Positions 42,631 to 51,541 of a stretch of 64,000 bases of DNA are shown piece after piece (position 1 is the first letter of the stretch; every line of letters begins with the position of its first letter). This stretch comes from JBGAPH01 sp046349955 (GTDB taxonomy: Bacteria; Planctomycetota; Planctomycetia; Pirellulales; JBGAPH01). Both the position numbers and the translations under genes were made by a program. The stretch spans positions 141,175 to 205,174 of the forward strand of contig JAXMBI010000011.1 of NCBI GenBank assembly GCA_046349955.1, read 5' to 3'. The notes under the pieces are model-generated. The model searched no databases. It was not told the origin of the DNA and worked only from the letters and a program-made list of their open reading frames with translations.

Positions 42631-42996
42631 ATGGCTCGATCCTCGAAAACCCTGCTCAACCCCATCGAGTTCGCCATTCTCCTGGCGTTGGCCGACGAGC
42701 CGCGCCACGGCTATGGCATCGTGCAGGAGGTCGAACGCCGCTCGCAGGGCGCCGTGCGGCTTGGCCCCGGCACGCTCTACGGCGCGATCAAGCGGATGCT
42801 GGCCGCCGGGCTGCTCGAAGAAAAGGCCGCCGTCGATCCGGCCGACGATCCGCGCCGCAGCAGCTACTACCGGTTGACTCGTTCCGGGCGGGCCGCCGCG
42901 CGGGAGCAGGCCCGGCAACTCGCCGACCTGGTGCAGGCGGCCTCGGCCAAGGGGCTCGTGAATCTCAACGCGTTGCTCGCGCGAGGAGGGGCCTGA
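42631..42996 (+). CDS. PadR-family transcriptional regulator
   Basis: This 121-residue protein is a short PadR-type repressor: LLNPIEFAILLALADEPRHGYGIVQEVERRS is the winged-helix start, LGPGTLYGAIKRMLAAGLLEEK is the recognition region, and YYRLTRSGRAAAREQ is the wing and dimer helix. PadR-s1 regulators of this size usually control an adjacent membrane gene, and the next gene overlaps by a TGATG. Inducer unknown. Confidence 0.92.
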   Translation: MARSSKTLLNPIEFAILLALADEPRHGYGIVQEVERRSQGAVRLGPGTLYGAIKRMLAAGLLEEKAAVDPADDPRRSSYYRLTRSGRAAAREQARQLADLVQAASAKGLVNLNALLARGGA

Positions 42997-43622
42997 TGAA
43001 TCGCCACGAGTTTCTGCTCAATGATTCAGTGCGCACCTACGAGCGATTGCTCTATCTCTACCCCCGCGAGTTGCGGCGCGAGTTCGGCCGGGAGATGTGC
43101 GACTTGTTCCGCGCACAACTCGCAGCGCGGCTGACCGCGCGCGGAGCGCTCGGGCTGATCGACGCCTGGAAGACGGTGCTCCGTGAACTCCCTGCGACGG
43201 TGGTCCGCGAGCACTGGGCCGTGCTCGAGCGGCGCAACCCGGGAGTCTCTTGGAATCGGCTCGCCGCGGCGGCATTGCTGCCTTTGCTCGGCGCCGTGGC
43301 CTGGCGCTGGACGCGGCTCGAACCGCCGCCAGGCTACGTGGCGATGTGGCTGGCGACCTGCGTGCTGCCGGCTCTCACGCTGTGGGGCCGCGGATGGGCC
43401 AGCGTGCTGGCCGCCATGCGAGGCAGCGCTACGGCGGCTTCGCTAGCCATTCTATGGGGGTCCCTGCACGAGGGGCCCGGCATGCCAGTGCATACGGCCG
43501 TCGTGCTCGTAGCCTGCGCGGCGACGGCGGGTTTGGCGGTCGGAGTCGTTGTGCGTTCGATCGTCGAAGGACTTGCCTGGCGATCAGCGCCCACGCGGCT
43601 CGTGGGAACTGCCTCGGGCTGA
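42996..43622 (+). CDS. Membrane protein paired with PadR (permease-prefix-like)
   Basis: This 208-residue protein begins with a soluble helical domain (YERLLYLYPRELRREFGREMCDLFRAQL), like the prefix domain that precedes permeases regulated by PadR. It continues with about four hydrophobic segments (about 83-97, 105-121, 130-150 and 160-185). No permease core follows, so it may be a stand-alone relative. It starts on the last base of the padR stop. Confidence 0.75.
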   Translation: MNRHEFLLNDSVRTYERLLYLYPRELRREFGREMCDLFRAQLAARLTARGALGLIDAWKTVLRELPATVVREHWAVLERRNPGVSWNRLAAAALLPLLGAVAWRWTRLEPPPGYVAMWLATCVLPALTLWGRGWASVLAAMRGSATAASLAILWGSLHEGPGMPVHTAVVLVACAATAGLAVGVVVRSIVEGLAWRSAPTRLVGTASG

Positions 43623-43692
43623 GTGCGCGTCGCGGATGCTCCGTAAACGGGGCGCCAACTACAGCCGCCCCGCGAGCAGCAGCGCATTGGGC

Positions 43693-43802
<110 letters not shown>

Positions 43803-43837
43803 CCCCATGAACCAACATCAAATCGCTGACCTTTGCG

Positions 43838-44431
43838 CTACAGCCACCCTGCCAGCAACAGCGCCCCCGCGCCAGCGATCGCTCCGCCGGCGAACCGCAC
43901 GGCCTTCGTATCGAGCAGCCGCGCGGCAAGCAGGCCCACTCCGATGCCAGAAGCGTGCAGCAGCGCCGTCGCCAGCAAGAAGCCCGTAGCGTACTGATTG
44001 AGCGAGCCGCCGCTGGCCATCTCCGCGGCGTGGGCATGGCCATGGCAGGCGGCAAAGAGCCCCACCAGCACCGCACCCACAGGCAGTGGCACGACCTTGG
44101 TCGCCGCGATCAGCACCCCAAGGATCAGCACCGAGAGCATGATCCCGTATTCCACGCCGGGGAGCGGCATTCCCCAAGCAGCGGCCAATCCGCCGAGCAG
44201 CATGCACCCCAAGAACGAGGCCGGCATGATCCACAGCGCCCGGCCCCCCATGCGCACCGCGAGCAAGCCCACAGCGACCATGGCCAGCAGATGGTCGAGC
44301 CCGAAGAGCGGGTGGGTGAAGCCGTCGTAGAAGTCGTGGCCGCCGTGGCCCGGATGGGCGTGAGCCGACTGGGTCCAGCCGAGCAGAACCACCGCCACGA
44401 GCAACACCAGCCGAAGGGCGCCGAACGCCAT
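43838..44431 (-). CDS. hupE: HupE/UreJ-family metal transport protein
   Basis: HupE proteins carry nickel or related metals across the cytoplasmic membrane. The 197-residue product has a signal-like start ending AHAHPGHGGHDFYDG, then six helices with the family motif THPLFGLDHLLAMVAVGL and a second ACHGHAHAAEM. The histidines in these motifs probably bind the metal. No hydrogenase or urease genes are nearby, so the metal may be nickel or cobalt for another enzyme. Confidence 0.88.
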   Translation of the reverse strand: MAFGALRLVLLVAVVLLGWTQSAHAHPGHGGHDFYDGFTHPLFGLDHLLAMVAVGLLAVRMGGRALWIMPASFLGCMLLGGLAAAWGMPLPGVEYGIMLSVLILGVLIAATKVVPLPVGAVLVGLFAACHGHAHAAEMASGGSLNQYATGFLLATALLHASGIGVGLLAARLLDTKAVRFAGGAIAGAGALLLAGWL

Positions 44432-44669
44432 GAGTCACGCTCCGTCCGCAGGGGAAGACCATCGCGCGGCCTCAGCGGATCTCTCGGTTCACGGCCGATT
44501 TAGGCCGCGCCGAGTGAGCCCTCCGCAGGCGCCACGCACACTTGCCTTCAAATGTAGCGGGAGCGGAGAGGCCCGCAAAGATGCGTAGCGGGCAAGGACG
44601 CGGCGTCCGTGGCGGCGGCGCTCGTGCCAGCCGCCACGGGCCGCAATCTCGTAGGGATTCGGCGAGGTT

Positions 44670-45113
44670 CTAGTTCGCCAGCGCGATCGCCCGGGGCGCC
44701 GAGAACTCGCGGATCGGGTAGATCACCTGCACGCGCGACTGACGATTGGGGGCCGGGGCGGCCTTGGCGGCGGGCGCGGCCTTCTGGTCGACGTACGGAT
44801 TGACGATCATCTTGGGGGTCGCGGGGGCGGCCGGCGGGGCGTAGCCCACGGCCCCTTCCCAGCCTGGCGTCTCGACGAAGCCAGGGTACGCGAACGGGCT
44901 ATAGCCGTAAGTGCGGGCCACCGGCATGCTGTAGTAGACCGGCGGATGGAGCGAGAAATATGGCGGCTGATCCATCGAGTAGACGCTCGGCCAGCCACCA
45001 CCCCAGCCCCAGCCGCCTCCAAAACCCCAGCCCTGAGCCTGGGCGCTTCCGGCCGACGAAGCGGCAGCCGCCAGGCAAACCAGCAGAACGACACGGTTAC
45101 GCAGCCGACTCAT
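44670..45113 (-). CDS. Small exported Gly/Trp/Tyr/Pro-rich protein
   Basis: The 147-residue protein has a signal peptide (RNRVVLLVCLAAAASSAGSAQA) followed by GWGFGGGWGWGGGW, an aromatic and proline-rich stretch (PPYFSLHPPVYYSMP) and an alanine-rich end. It recalls the protein at 10780-11328 in composition but not in clear homology. Role unknown; a cell-surface or matrix protein is a guess. The ATG at 45113 starts the signal peptide. Confidence 0.7.
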   Translation of the reverse strand: MSRLRNRVVLLVCLAAAASSAGSAQAQGWGFGGGWGWGGGWPSVYSMDQPPYFSLHPPVYYSMPVARTYGYSPFAYPGFVETPGWEGAVGYAPPAAPATPKMIVNPYVDQKAAPAAKAAPAPNRQSRVQVIYPIREFSAPRAIALAN

Positions 45114-45239
45114 GATGTAGACCTCGAAGAGGATGCCTTGCCAAGTTTCTGTACTCGCTCCATCTTTCCAGCCTAAACACACCCTGCCGGCTCGGCAATG
45201 CTGAGCTGTGGCTGGGGCCAAGGATCGCCGCTCGTTCGC

Positions 45240-46361
45240 ATGGACCCTGCCACGCTCACTTCCGAAGTCCTATCCGCCGCCCGGCGGCTTGGCTTTGGAC
45301 TTTGCGGGGTCGCGCCCGCGGTAACTCCAAACGGCGTCAGCCGTTTGCACCAGTGGCTCGCGGCCGGGTACGCGGGGGAGATGCACTACCTAGCCGACCG
45401 CAGGGCGGCCTACGCCGATCCTGGCCAGGTGCTGCCGGGCGCCAGGAGCATCGTCATTTTGGGCATGGACTACCGCACGGCGGCCCCGCAGTCGCCGGTA
45501 CTGGGGCAGGGTCGCGTCTCCCGGTATGCCTGGGGAGACGACTACCACGACCTGATCCGCGCCCGGCTGCACGCGCTCGCCGACTACCTGCGCGCCGCCG
45601 TTCCCGGCGCCCAGACTCGCGGCGTAGTCGACACCGCGCCGCTGCTCGAACGCGAGTTCGCTCAGCTCGCCGGCCTGGGCTGGATCGGCAAGAACACGTT
45701 GCTGCTCAACAAGGGGCGCGGGAGTTGGTTCTTTCTGGCGGCGCTACTCACCGACCTCGAACTCCAATACGACTCCCCGCACGAAGCCGATCATTGCGGT
45801 TCGTGTACCGCTTGTCTCGACGCTTGCCCCACCGCGGCGTTCGTCGCCCCCGGCGTGCTCGACGCCCGGCGGTGCATCAGCTACCTGACGATCGAGCTCC
45901 GCGGCCCCATTCCGCGCGAACTCAGGCCTGGCATGGGCGAGTGGCTGTTCGGCTGCGACGTCTGCCAAGACGTGTGCCCTTGGAATCGCCATGCTCCCGA
46001 GTCGAGCGAGCCGGCGTTCGCGCCGCGGGCTGGGCAGAACCCCGTTGAGTTGGCGGAGCTGTTCTGGCTCGACGAAGCCGAATTCCGCCGCCGCTTCCGC
46101 GGCACGCCGCTGTGGCGGCCCAAACGCCGGGGGTTGCTGCGGAACGCCGCGATCGTCCTCGGCAACCAGCGGGCGGAGTCCGCGCTGCCGGCGCTCGCCC
46201 ACGGCCTCACGGACGACGAGCCCTTGGTGCGCGGCGCGTGCGCATGGGCGCTAGGCCAGCTTGGCAACGCCCAAGCCGATGCGCTCCTCCAGACGGCCGC
46301 GACCCACGAGCAAGATGCCGAAGTACTGGCCGAGATCGAGGCCTCGATCGGCGCTTATTAG
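45240..46361 (+). CDS. queG: Epoxyqueuosine reductase
   Basis: QueG reduces epoxyqueuosine to queuosine in tRNA, using cobalamin and iron-sulfur clusters. The 373-residue product has GLCGVAPA near the start, VDTAPLLEREFAQLAGLGWIGKNTLLL in pattern, the first 4Fe-4S motif CGSCTACLDACP (from C186) and the second CDVCQDVCPWN (from C239). A HEAT-like C-terminus (VRGACAWALGQLGNAQADALL) closes it. The ATG at 45240 gives the standard length; 45198 is also in frame. A palindrome begins right at the stop. Confidence 0.93.
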   Translation: MDPATLTSEVLSAARRLGFGLCGVAPAVTPNGVSRLHQWLAAGYAGEMHYLADRRAAYADPGQVLPGARSIVILGMDYRTAAPQSPVLGQGRVSRYAWGDDYHDLIRARLHALADYLRAAVPGAQTRGVVDTAPLLEREFAQLAGLGWIGKNTLLLNKGRGSWFFLAALLTDLELQYDSPHEADHCGSCTACLDACPTAAFVAPGVLDARRCISYLTIELRGPIPRELRPGMGEWLFGCDVCQDVCPWNRHAPESSEPAFAPRAGQNPVELAELFWLDEAEFRRRFRGTPLWRPKRRGLLRNAAIVLGNQRAESALPALAHGLTDDEPLVRGACAWALGQLGNAQADALLQTAATHEQDAEVLAEIEASIGAY

Positions 46362-46381
46362 CCCCCGGCGAGTCGCCGGGG
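46362..46381. repeat. Palindrome at the end of queG
   Basis: CCCCCGGCGA-G-TCGCCGGGG starts immediately after the queG stop codon. It is the reverse complement of the palindrome at 30701-30721 (the central base is the only asymmetric one). It lies between two converging genes and is a plausible terminator for queG and for the opposite gene. Confidence 0.6.
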
Positions 46382-46414
46382 AGAGGGGCCGTTGGATCGC
46401 GATCTCCGCCGAAT

Positions 46415-47545
46415 TCACGCTCCACCCGTTCCCCGCCGCGGCGAAAACGGCTCGAGCTCCACCGGCGGCGCCTCTCCGCGCATCAAGCTCGCCATCACCA
46501 CCGCCGTGCCCGGTGAAAGCTGCAAGCCCGCGCGAAAGTGCCCCGCAGCCACCCAAGCGTTCTCGAGACCAGGCAGGGGCCCCAAGTACGGCAACTCGTC
46601 CGGCGTGCCGGGGCGCAACCCGGCCCACGTGCGCTCGACGGTCGCCCCGGCCAGCGCCGGCACGAGCGTGCGCGCGAACCGGATCAACTCGGCGACCGCC
46701 TCGTCGGTGTTCCGCTTGTCGAAGCCGGCGAATTCCTCGGTCGAGCCGGCCAGCACGCGGCCGTCTCCACGCGGCACGAGGTAGCGTTTGCCCACGTTGA
46801 TGATCCGCGTAAACAACCGCTCGGCGGCGTGAAAGAGCACGATCTGCCCGCGGATCGGCACGATCGGCAGCGCGACGCCCAGCGGCTCGAGCAACGTCGC
46901 GGACCAGGCCCCGCCCGTCACGCAGAAGCGATCCGCGGAACGCAAACCGGCAGATGTCTCGGCCGCGATCAGCCGACCGTTTTGCCGCGCGAACCCGCGG
47001 ACCTGGACGCCCGGCTCGATCACTACGCCCGTACATTCGCAAGCTGCGAGCAGCGCCTTGAGGTGCCAGGGGTTGCGGACCTGAGACTCGCCGGGCAGCA
47101 AGAGCGCCGCGGAATCGCCGCCGCACGCAACGGTCGGCTGCAAGCGCGGTTCGAGCGCCGCGAGCGATTCTTGAGCGAGCAACTGCGCTTCCACGTTCCA
47201 ACCGCGCCACGACTCTGCCGCCTGCGACAACCCGGCGCAATCCGTCGCGGTCTCCGGCAAGTAGAGCCCGCCGCATCGCAGCAGGCCGTTGTCGATGCCT
47301 GTGAGTTCGCGGAGCCGGGCGCTCCATTCGACGTGCAACTCGTTGGTCAGGCCCAAGAGCCGTTCGACGGGCGTCCGCGCTCCGGCAAGTCCTCCCGGAG
47401 GCAAAATGCCGGCCCCGGCCCACGAGGCCTCCTGCCCGGGCTGCCCCTGATCGAGCACGCGCACGCGTTCACCGCGCTGCGCCAACTCCCAGGCCAGCGA
47501 TAGCCCGATCACACCAGCGCCGACAATCAGGCAGTCGCTATGCAC
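46415..47545 (-). CDS. thiO: Glycine oxidase, thiamine synthesis
   Basis: ThiO oxidises glycine to the imine used for the thiazole ring of thiamine. The 376-residue flavoprotein opens with CLIVGAGVIGLSLAWELAQRG, the FAD dinucleotide fold, then EASWAGAGILPPGG, a ThiO/DAO hallmark. It closes with WAGLRPGTPDELPYLGPLPG and GHFRAGLQLSPGTA. The GTG at 47545 gives the usual start; TTG at 47578 is alternative. No thiG or thiS is next to it, so a related amine or amino acid oxidase is possible. Confidence 0.85.
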   Translation of the reverse strand: MHSDCLIVGAGVIGLSLAWELAQRGERVRVLDQGQPGQEASWAGAGILPPGGLAGARTPVERLLGLTNELHVEWSARLRELTGIDNGLLRCGGLYLPETATDCAGLSQAAESWRGWNVEAQLLAQESLAALEPRLQPTVACGGDSAALLLPGESQVRNPWHLKALLAACECTGVVIEPGVQVRGFARQNGRLIAAETSAGLRSADRFCVTGGAWSATLLEPLGVALPIVPIRGQIVLFHAAERLFTRIINVGKRYLVPRGDGRVLAGSTEEFAGFDKRNTDEAVAELIRFARTLVPALAGATVERTWAGLRPGTPDELPYLGPLPGLENAWVAAGHFRAGLQLSPGTAVVMASLMRGEAPPVELEPFSPRRGTGGA

Positions 47546-47821
47546 AGACCGACTTCGTCCAGACTCGGTAATTCGCAAACGGGGGATCGGACCGAAGCGT
47601 CCGACGCCTCAATCCTCCTCACTCTGCTCGAAATTCTCCAGCCGCCTTCGGCACGCAGCAAGGCAATTGAGTGAGCGAATCCGCCCAGGGCGCGTATTTA
47701 AGCGGCCTCTTCCCCTGCCCCCCCCGTAAGCACTAGAGATTTCCCTTGGCGCTACGAGCTTGCCGCCGTAGAGTTCCGCGTAGGCGGTCTCACGACGGAC
47801 TGTCTCGAAAGGAGGGCCTCT

Positions 47822-48343
47822 ATGCCCTTGCGTGTGTTGGTGGTTGACGATCGCGCTGAGAATCTCCTGCTGCTCAGCAGGTTTCTGGCGGAGCTCAATT
47901 GTGAAGTGCGGACCTGCGTCGACCCGTGCTGCGCGTTAGATCTGGCGCGCCTGTTCAAACCCGAGTTGGCCGTGCTCGACCACGAGATGCCCGGCATGAA
48001 CGGGTTGGCTGTTGCCCAAGGCTTGCGAGGCCTGTCGCTCTCGCCGCTGTGGATCGCGAGTTGGACAGGCGCCTGCGACCAGGATCTCGAATTTCGGTAC
48101 CGCGCGATGGGTTGCGACGCGTTTCTTCCGAAGCCCGCGCGGGGCTGTGAGATCACGCGGCTGATCGCCGACGTCCGCTGCCGCCGCCAGGCCCAGCGGT
48201 GTGCTCGCCCGCCTGGCAGCCCCCCGCCCGGCGTCTCCATAACGCGGGACTACTCGAGCACCGGGCAGGCGTCGAACCATGCGCGCCGCTGTCGGTGCAT
48301 CCATTCCATGGCCTCCGTGGGACCCCACAGGCCAGGTTCGTAG
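47822..48343 (+). CDS. Stand-alone response regulator receiver protein
   Basis: The 173-residue product is a CheY-like receiver: RVLVVDDRAEN at the start with acidic D9 and D10, the phosphoacceptor D53 in VLDHEMPGMNG, the switch region ASWTG and the lysine in FLPKPA. About 45 residues follow (from CRRQAQRC) with no output domain; these are encoded over the 3' end of zwf on the other strand. No kinase is near. The ATG at 47822 has GGAGG upstream. Confidence 0.82.
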   Translation: MPLRVLVVDDRAENLLLLSRFLAELNCEVRTCVDPCCALDLARLFKPELAVLDHEMPGMNGLAVAQGLRGLSLSPLWIASWTGACDQDLEFRYRAMGCDAFLPKPARGCEITRLIADVRCRRQAQRCARPPGSPPPGVSITRDYSSTGQASNHARRCRCIHSMASVGPHRPGS

Positions 48344-49692
48344 GTCAGCACCGGGGGCTCGCCCGTGGCGTCCCACGTTGCCAGGATGGGGTCGATGATT
48401 CCCCAGGCCAGTTCCACTTCATCGGCGCGGGCGAACAAGCTGGCGTCGCCGGCGAGCACGTCTTGCAACAGGCGCTCGTAGGCTTCGGGCAGAATGCCAC
48501 GAAACTCGCGCTGGTAGCTAAAGTCGAGGTCCGTCAGCCGCAAGTCCATGCCGGCGTCGGGCACCTTGGTCTGAAAGTGGAGTTGAATGCCTTCGGCCGG
48601 CTGCACCTGGATGACGAGGCGGTTGGCCTCGGAATGCTTGGGGAACATCTGGTGCGGCGGCTCGCGAAACTGGATCACGATCTGCGTCGTCCGGCACGAC
48701 ATGGCCTTGCCGCTCCGCAGGTAGAACGGAACTCCTTGCCAGCGCCAGTTGTCGACGCTGAGCTTGAGCACCGCGAACGTGGCGGTTTGGCTGTTCGGCG
48801 CCACGCCTGGTTCCTTGCGATAGCCGTCGTACTGGGCTCGCAGCGTGTCCTGGGAGACGTTCACGCGGGTCATGGGGCGGACCGCTTGCAGCACCTTGAC
48901 CTTTTCGTTCCGCACCTGGTCGGCGTCGAACTTCACCGGCGCCTCCATCGCCGTCACCATCATCAACTGCAAGAGATGGTTCTGGAACATGTCGCGGAGC
49001 ACGCCGGAGGTGTCGTAGTAATCGCCGCGGCGCCCGACCTTCACCTCCTCGGCCACGGTGATCTGCACGTGGTCCACGTAGTTGCGGTTCCACACCGGCT
49101 CGAAGATGGTGTTGGCGAACCGCAACACCATCATGTTCTGCACCGTTTCCTTGCCCAGGTAGTGATCGATGCGATAGACCTGGCTCTCGCGGAACACACG
49201 GTGGATATGCTCGTTGAGCCGCTTGGCAGACGCCAGATCGGTTCCGAAAGGCTTCTCGATGACGATCCGCCGGGGGCCATGGTTCTCGGCCGCCAAACCG
49301 CCAGCGCCCAGATTGGTCACCGCCGGCTCGTAGAACCGCGGGGCCGTCGCCAGGTAGTAGATTCGCGTCGCCTGCTGGCCGGTCTCGAGTTCGTCGAGCA
49401 GTTCGCCGAGCTTGGCGAAGTCGCCCGCTTGGCCGATGTCGCCTGCGTGATAGTAGATTCCCGCGGCGAATTCGTCCCACACCTTGGCGTCGAAGTCTCC
49501 CTCCAGGTACTTGGCTGTCGATTCGCGCAGGCTAGCCCGCCACTGTTCGTGGGTGAAGGGGGACCGCGAAAAACCGACGATCCGCGTCGGCGTCGGCAGG
49601 CGCTTCTTGCGGAACAGGTGGTAGAGCGAGGGAATGAGCTTGCGGCTCGTCAGATCCCCCGACGCCCCAAAGATGACGATCGAAGCAGGCAT
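48250..49692 (-). CDS. zwf: Glucose-6-phosphate 1-dehydrogenase
   Basis: Zwf oxidises glucose 6-phosphate to 6-phosphogluconolactone and makes NADPH. The 480-residue product has the coenzyme motif IFGASGDLTSRKLIPSLY, the substrate and active-site motif RIDHYLGKETVQN, and EVKVGRRGDYYDTSGVLRDM. Its ATG at 49692 has AAGGA 7 bases upstream. Its final 94 bases overlap the receiver gene tail to tail. No pgl or gnd is beside it. Confidence 0.95.
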   Translation of the reverse strand: MPASIVIFGASGDLTSRKLIPSLYHLFRKKRLPTPTRIVGFSRSPFTHEQWRASLRESTAKYLEGDFDAKVWDEFAAGIYYHAGDIGQAGDFAKLGELLDELETGQQATRIYYLATAPRFYEPAVTNLGAGGLAAENHGPRRIVIEKPFGTDLASAKRLNEHIHRVFRESQVYRIDHYLGKETVQNMMVLRFANTIFEPVWNRNYVDHVQITVAEEVKVGRRGDYYDTSGVLRDMFQNHLLQLMMVTAMEAPVKFDADQVRNEKVKVLQAVRPMTRVNVSQDTLRAQYDGYRKEPGVAPNSQTATFAVLKLSVDNWRWQGVPFYLRSGKAMSCRTTQIVIQFREPPHQMFPKHSEANRLVIQVQPAEGIQLHFQTKVPDAGMDLRLTDLDFSYQREFRGILPEAYERLLQDVLAGDASLFARADEVELAWGIIDPILATWDATGEPPVLTYEPGLWGPTEAMEWMHRQRRAWFDACPVLE

Positions 49693-49808
49693 GGTCGGTC
49701 CTTCAGCTCCACGAGCGGGCGCCGCCGCGGATGCGACGGCCCTTCCCTAAGCGGAAGGGAGCATCTTAGGACCATCCGCGCGCCCCCGGCAAGCCGCGCC
49801 CGCAGAAC

Positions 49809-50096
49809 TCAAGCCGGCAGACGTACGCGCCCGGCCAATTGGGACCGGGCGATCCGCTCTCCTTGGCAGTCGTAGAACAGCACGGTGTTGCCGACCGCCT
49901 CCCAGATGGCGGTGAACTGCACTTCGCGGGGCCCATGCAGGCAGAAGGACACTCCGCAGGGGGCTCCGTCACGGGTCAGCAGCCGCTGCGTGAGCGGAAA
50001 GGCCCCCGGCTCGAACTGTTCGCGGCGGCAAATCGCACCCTGCACGTAGTTGCGGAGATCGTCGAGATCGCGAATCGGCTCCGAGAGGGTGACCAT
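49809..50096 (-). CDS. Conserved small hypothetical protein
   Basis: This 95-residue protein starts MVTLSEPIRDLDDLRNYVQG and has RDGAPCGVSFCLHGPREVQFTAIWE in pattern, which reads like a small conserved planctomycete protein seen before as hypothetical. The cysteines and HGPR motif may form a site, but no function is known. It lies upstream of zwf on the same strand with 116 bases between. Confidence 0.65.
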   Translation of the reverse strand: MVTLSEPIRDLDDLRNYVQGAICRREQFEPGAFPLTQRLLTRDGAPCGVSFCLHGPREVQFTAIWEAVGNTVLFYDCQGERIARSQLAGRVRLPA

Positions 50097-50402
50097 GCAG
50101 GCGGGCTCAGGGGTGTGCGAAACGGGTAGGGCATGTGGCCGCTTCAGATCGGTCGGGGAACGGCGGCCATCCTCGGATATCGGCCGGACCGTCCGGGGCC
50201 TTCGACCGCGATACCTTGAGCCTTTTTCGAATCGTGGACCGCGGCGATTCCCAAGCTGCGTTGGCGGCCGCCACTTAGCGCCGGCGAGTCCTCGACAGCC
50301 GTCGAACTGCGGTTTTCCTGGGCCAAGAATTCCCAGCGCACGACGCGCACTAGCCGCAGCCTCTGCCGAGCCGGCAAGGTCAACGCTGATTGCTAGCGCT
50401 CG
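50097..50402. other. Intergenic region without a recognised gene
   Basis: A minus-strand frame at 50144-50383 is open but has no signal, motif or ribosome site and is probably not a gene. Nothing else is seen. The promoter for the minus-strand gene at 49809-50096 should lie here. Confidence 0.45.
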
Positions 50403-51374
50403 CTATTTCGCGGCAGCGGCGCTCGTCAGTTCGTCGGCGGACAGCTCGGCATACTGCTTGAATTGGTCAGCGATTTGGCCAGCTTCCGCGTCGCCCCGGT
50501 GCAAGACCACGCGATACCGCAGCGTCAGCGATTCGCCGGCGGGCAAGGTCACCGAGCCGTCGGCGGCTTCGTTTTCGGTGAATTCCTTGAGGCCAAACGG
50601 ATTGGCCGCGAACAGACCATAGGTGCGCACGTGCCAGCGTGTCGGATAGTGGAAGCTGCTGGGATGGTTGAGCACGGCGACACCCAGCGTTTCCTTGCCG
50701 ACGGGGCCGTGATAGTCGACCCAGGAGGCGGGCTGACCCCAAGCCTGCACGTCGGTTTGGCCTTCGCTGTTGACGATCTTGCCACCGCGCTGCGCTTCGA
50801 CATCCATGCTCGTGGGCACGCGGATGCCGAAGGTTCCCTCCTTGGTGTCGCCGAACTTCACCGGGCCGGCCGACGCGGTGAGCGTGATGTTGAAGTCAAT
50901 CGCGCGGCGGTCGCCGTCGGCGGCGAACGCCAGCACGCGGCGGTCCTCGAGCAGCTTGCGCCCCTGCGGGTCGAGCCAGTCATTGCGCGTTTCGATCACG
51001 GCCGGCGGCCCCGGCTTGATCTCGAGATCGCGCTGCACGATCGTGCCCCGCTCTCCTTCCTCCATCCAAAAGCTCACACCGTTCACATCCCCATGGGTGA
51101 ACCAGAGCGAGCGCTGGTGCACATGGTCGGTCTTCTCGCCGGCGGCTTGCGCCATGGGGTACGAGCGCGTCATCAGGGCGCCGGTGGGTCCGTGGATGGG
51201 CCACAGGATCGGTTTGCCGCCTGAATCGAACACGTACGTGGCGAACGGCTGATCGCCGACCAGGACCTCAACGGCCTGGTCGCCTCGCCGCAACAGCACT
51301 TCCTCGGCGAACAAGGTTGTGTAACTGGCGATCGCAGCAACTGCCAGCAGGAACGAACATGACAAGCGGAGCAT
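50403..51374 (-). CDS. Exported PmoA-family (DUF6807) protein
   Basis: The 323-residue protein has a signal peptide (LSCSFLLAVAAIASYTTLFA) and matches the 'PmoA family' (DUF6807) that is abundant in planctomycetes: PILWPIHGPTGALMTRSYPM, DHVHQRSLWFTHGDVNGVSFW, GTFGIRVPTSMDV and HPSSFHYPTRWHVRTYGLFAANPFG. The name comes from an old database label; it is not methane monooxygenase. It is a beta-sandwich protein, perhaps acting on carbohydrates, with conserved histidines. Function unproven. Confidence 0.85.
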   Translation of the reverse strand: MLRLSCSFLLAVAAIASYTTLFAEEVLLRRGDQAVEVLVGDQPFATYVFDSGGKPILWPIHGPTGALMTRSYPMAQAAGEKTDHVHQRSLWFTHGDVNGVSFWMEEGERGTIVQRDLEIKPGPPAVIETRNDWLDPQGRKLLEDRRVLAFAADGDRRAIDFNITLTASAGPVKFGDTKEGTFGIRVPTSMDVEAQRGGKIVNSEGQTDVQAWGQPASWVDYHGPVGKETLGVAVLNHPSSFHYPTRWHVRTYGLFAANPFGLKEFTENEAADGSVTLPAGESLTLRYRVVLHRGDAEAGQIADQFKQYAELSADELTSAAAAK

Positions 51375-51541
51375 GGCGGGATTCTCCGGGGAGGGACGGG
51401 CGAGCCCTCAGTATCGGAAGCCGCCGTCGCCACAACAAGTCTTCCAGAGGTCTGCGGCCGCAATGTCCGCCCTTTCGCTCGGGATGAGAGCACGCCGCTA
51501 GGGCGCGTGACGGCGCGAGATTCAGCCTCACGCATCGGTCG

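Noticed and set aside
48199..49875. Plus-strand open frame of 558 codons opposite zwf
   Set aside because: The minus strand encodes zwf with all family motifs; the plus frame shows only histidine/leucine-rich shadow sequence.
50144..50383. Minus-strand frame of 79 codons
   Set aside because: It has no recognisable domain, signal or ribosome site and high arginine content typical of a random GC-rich frame.
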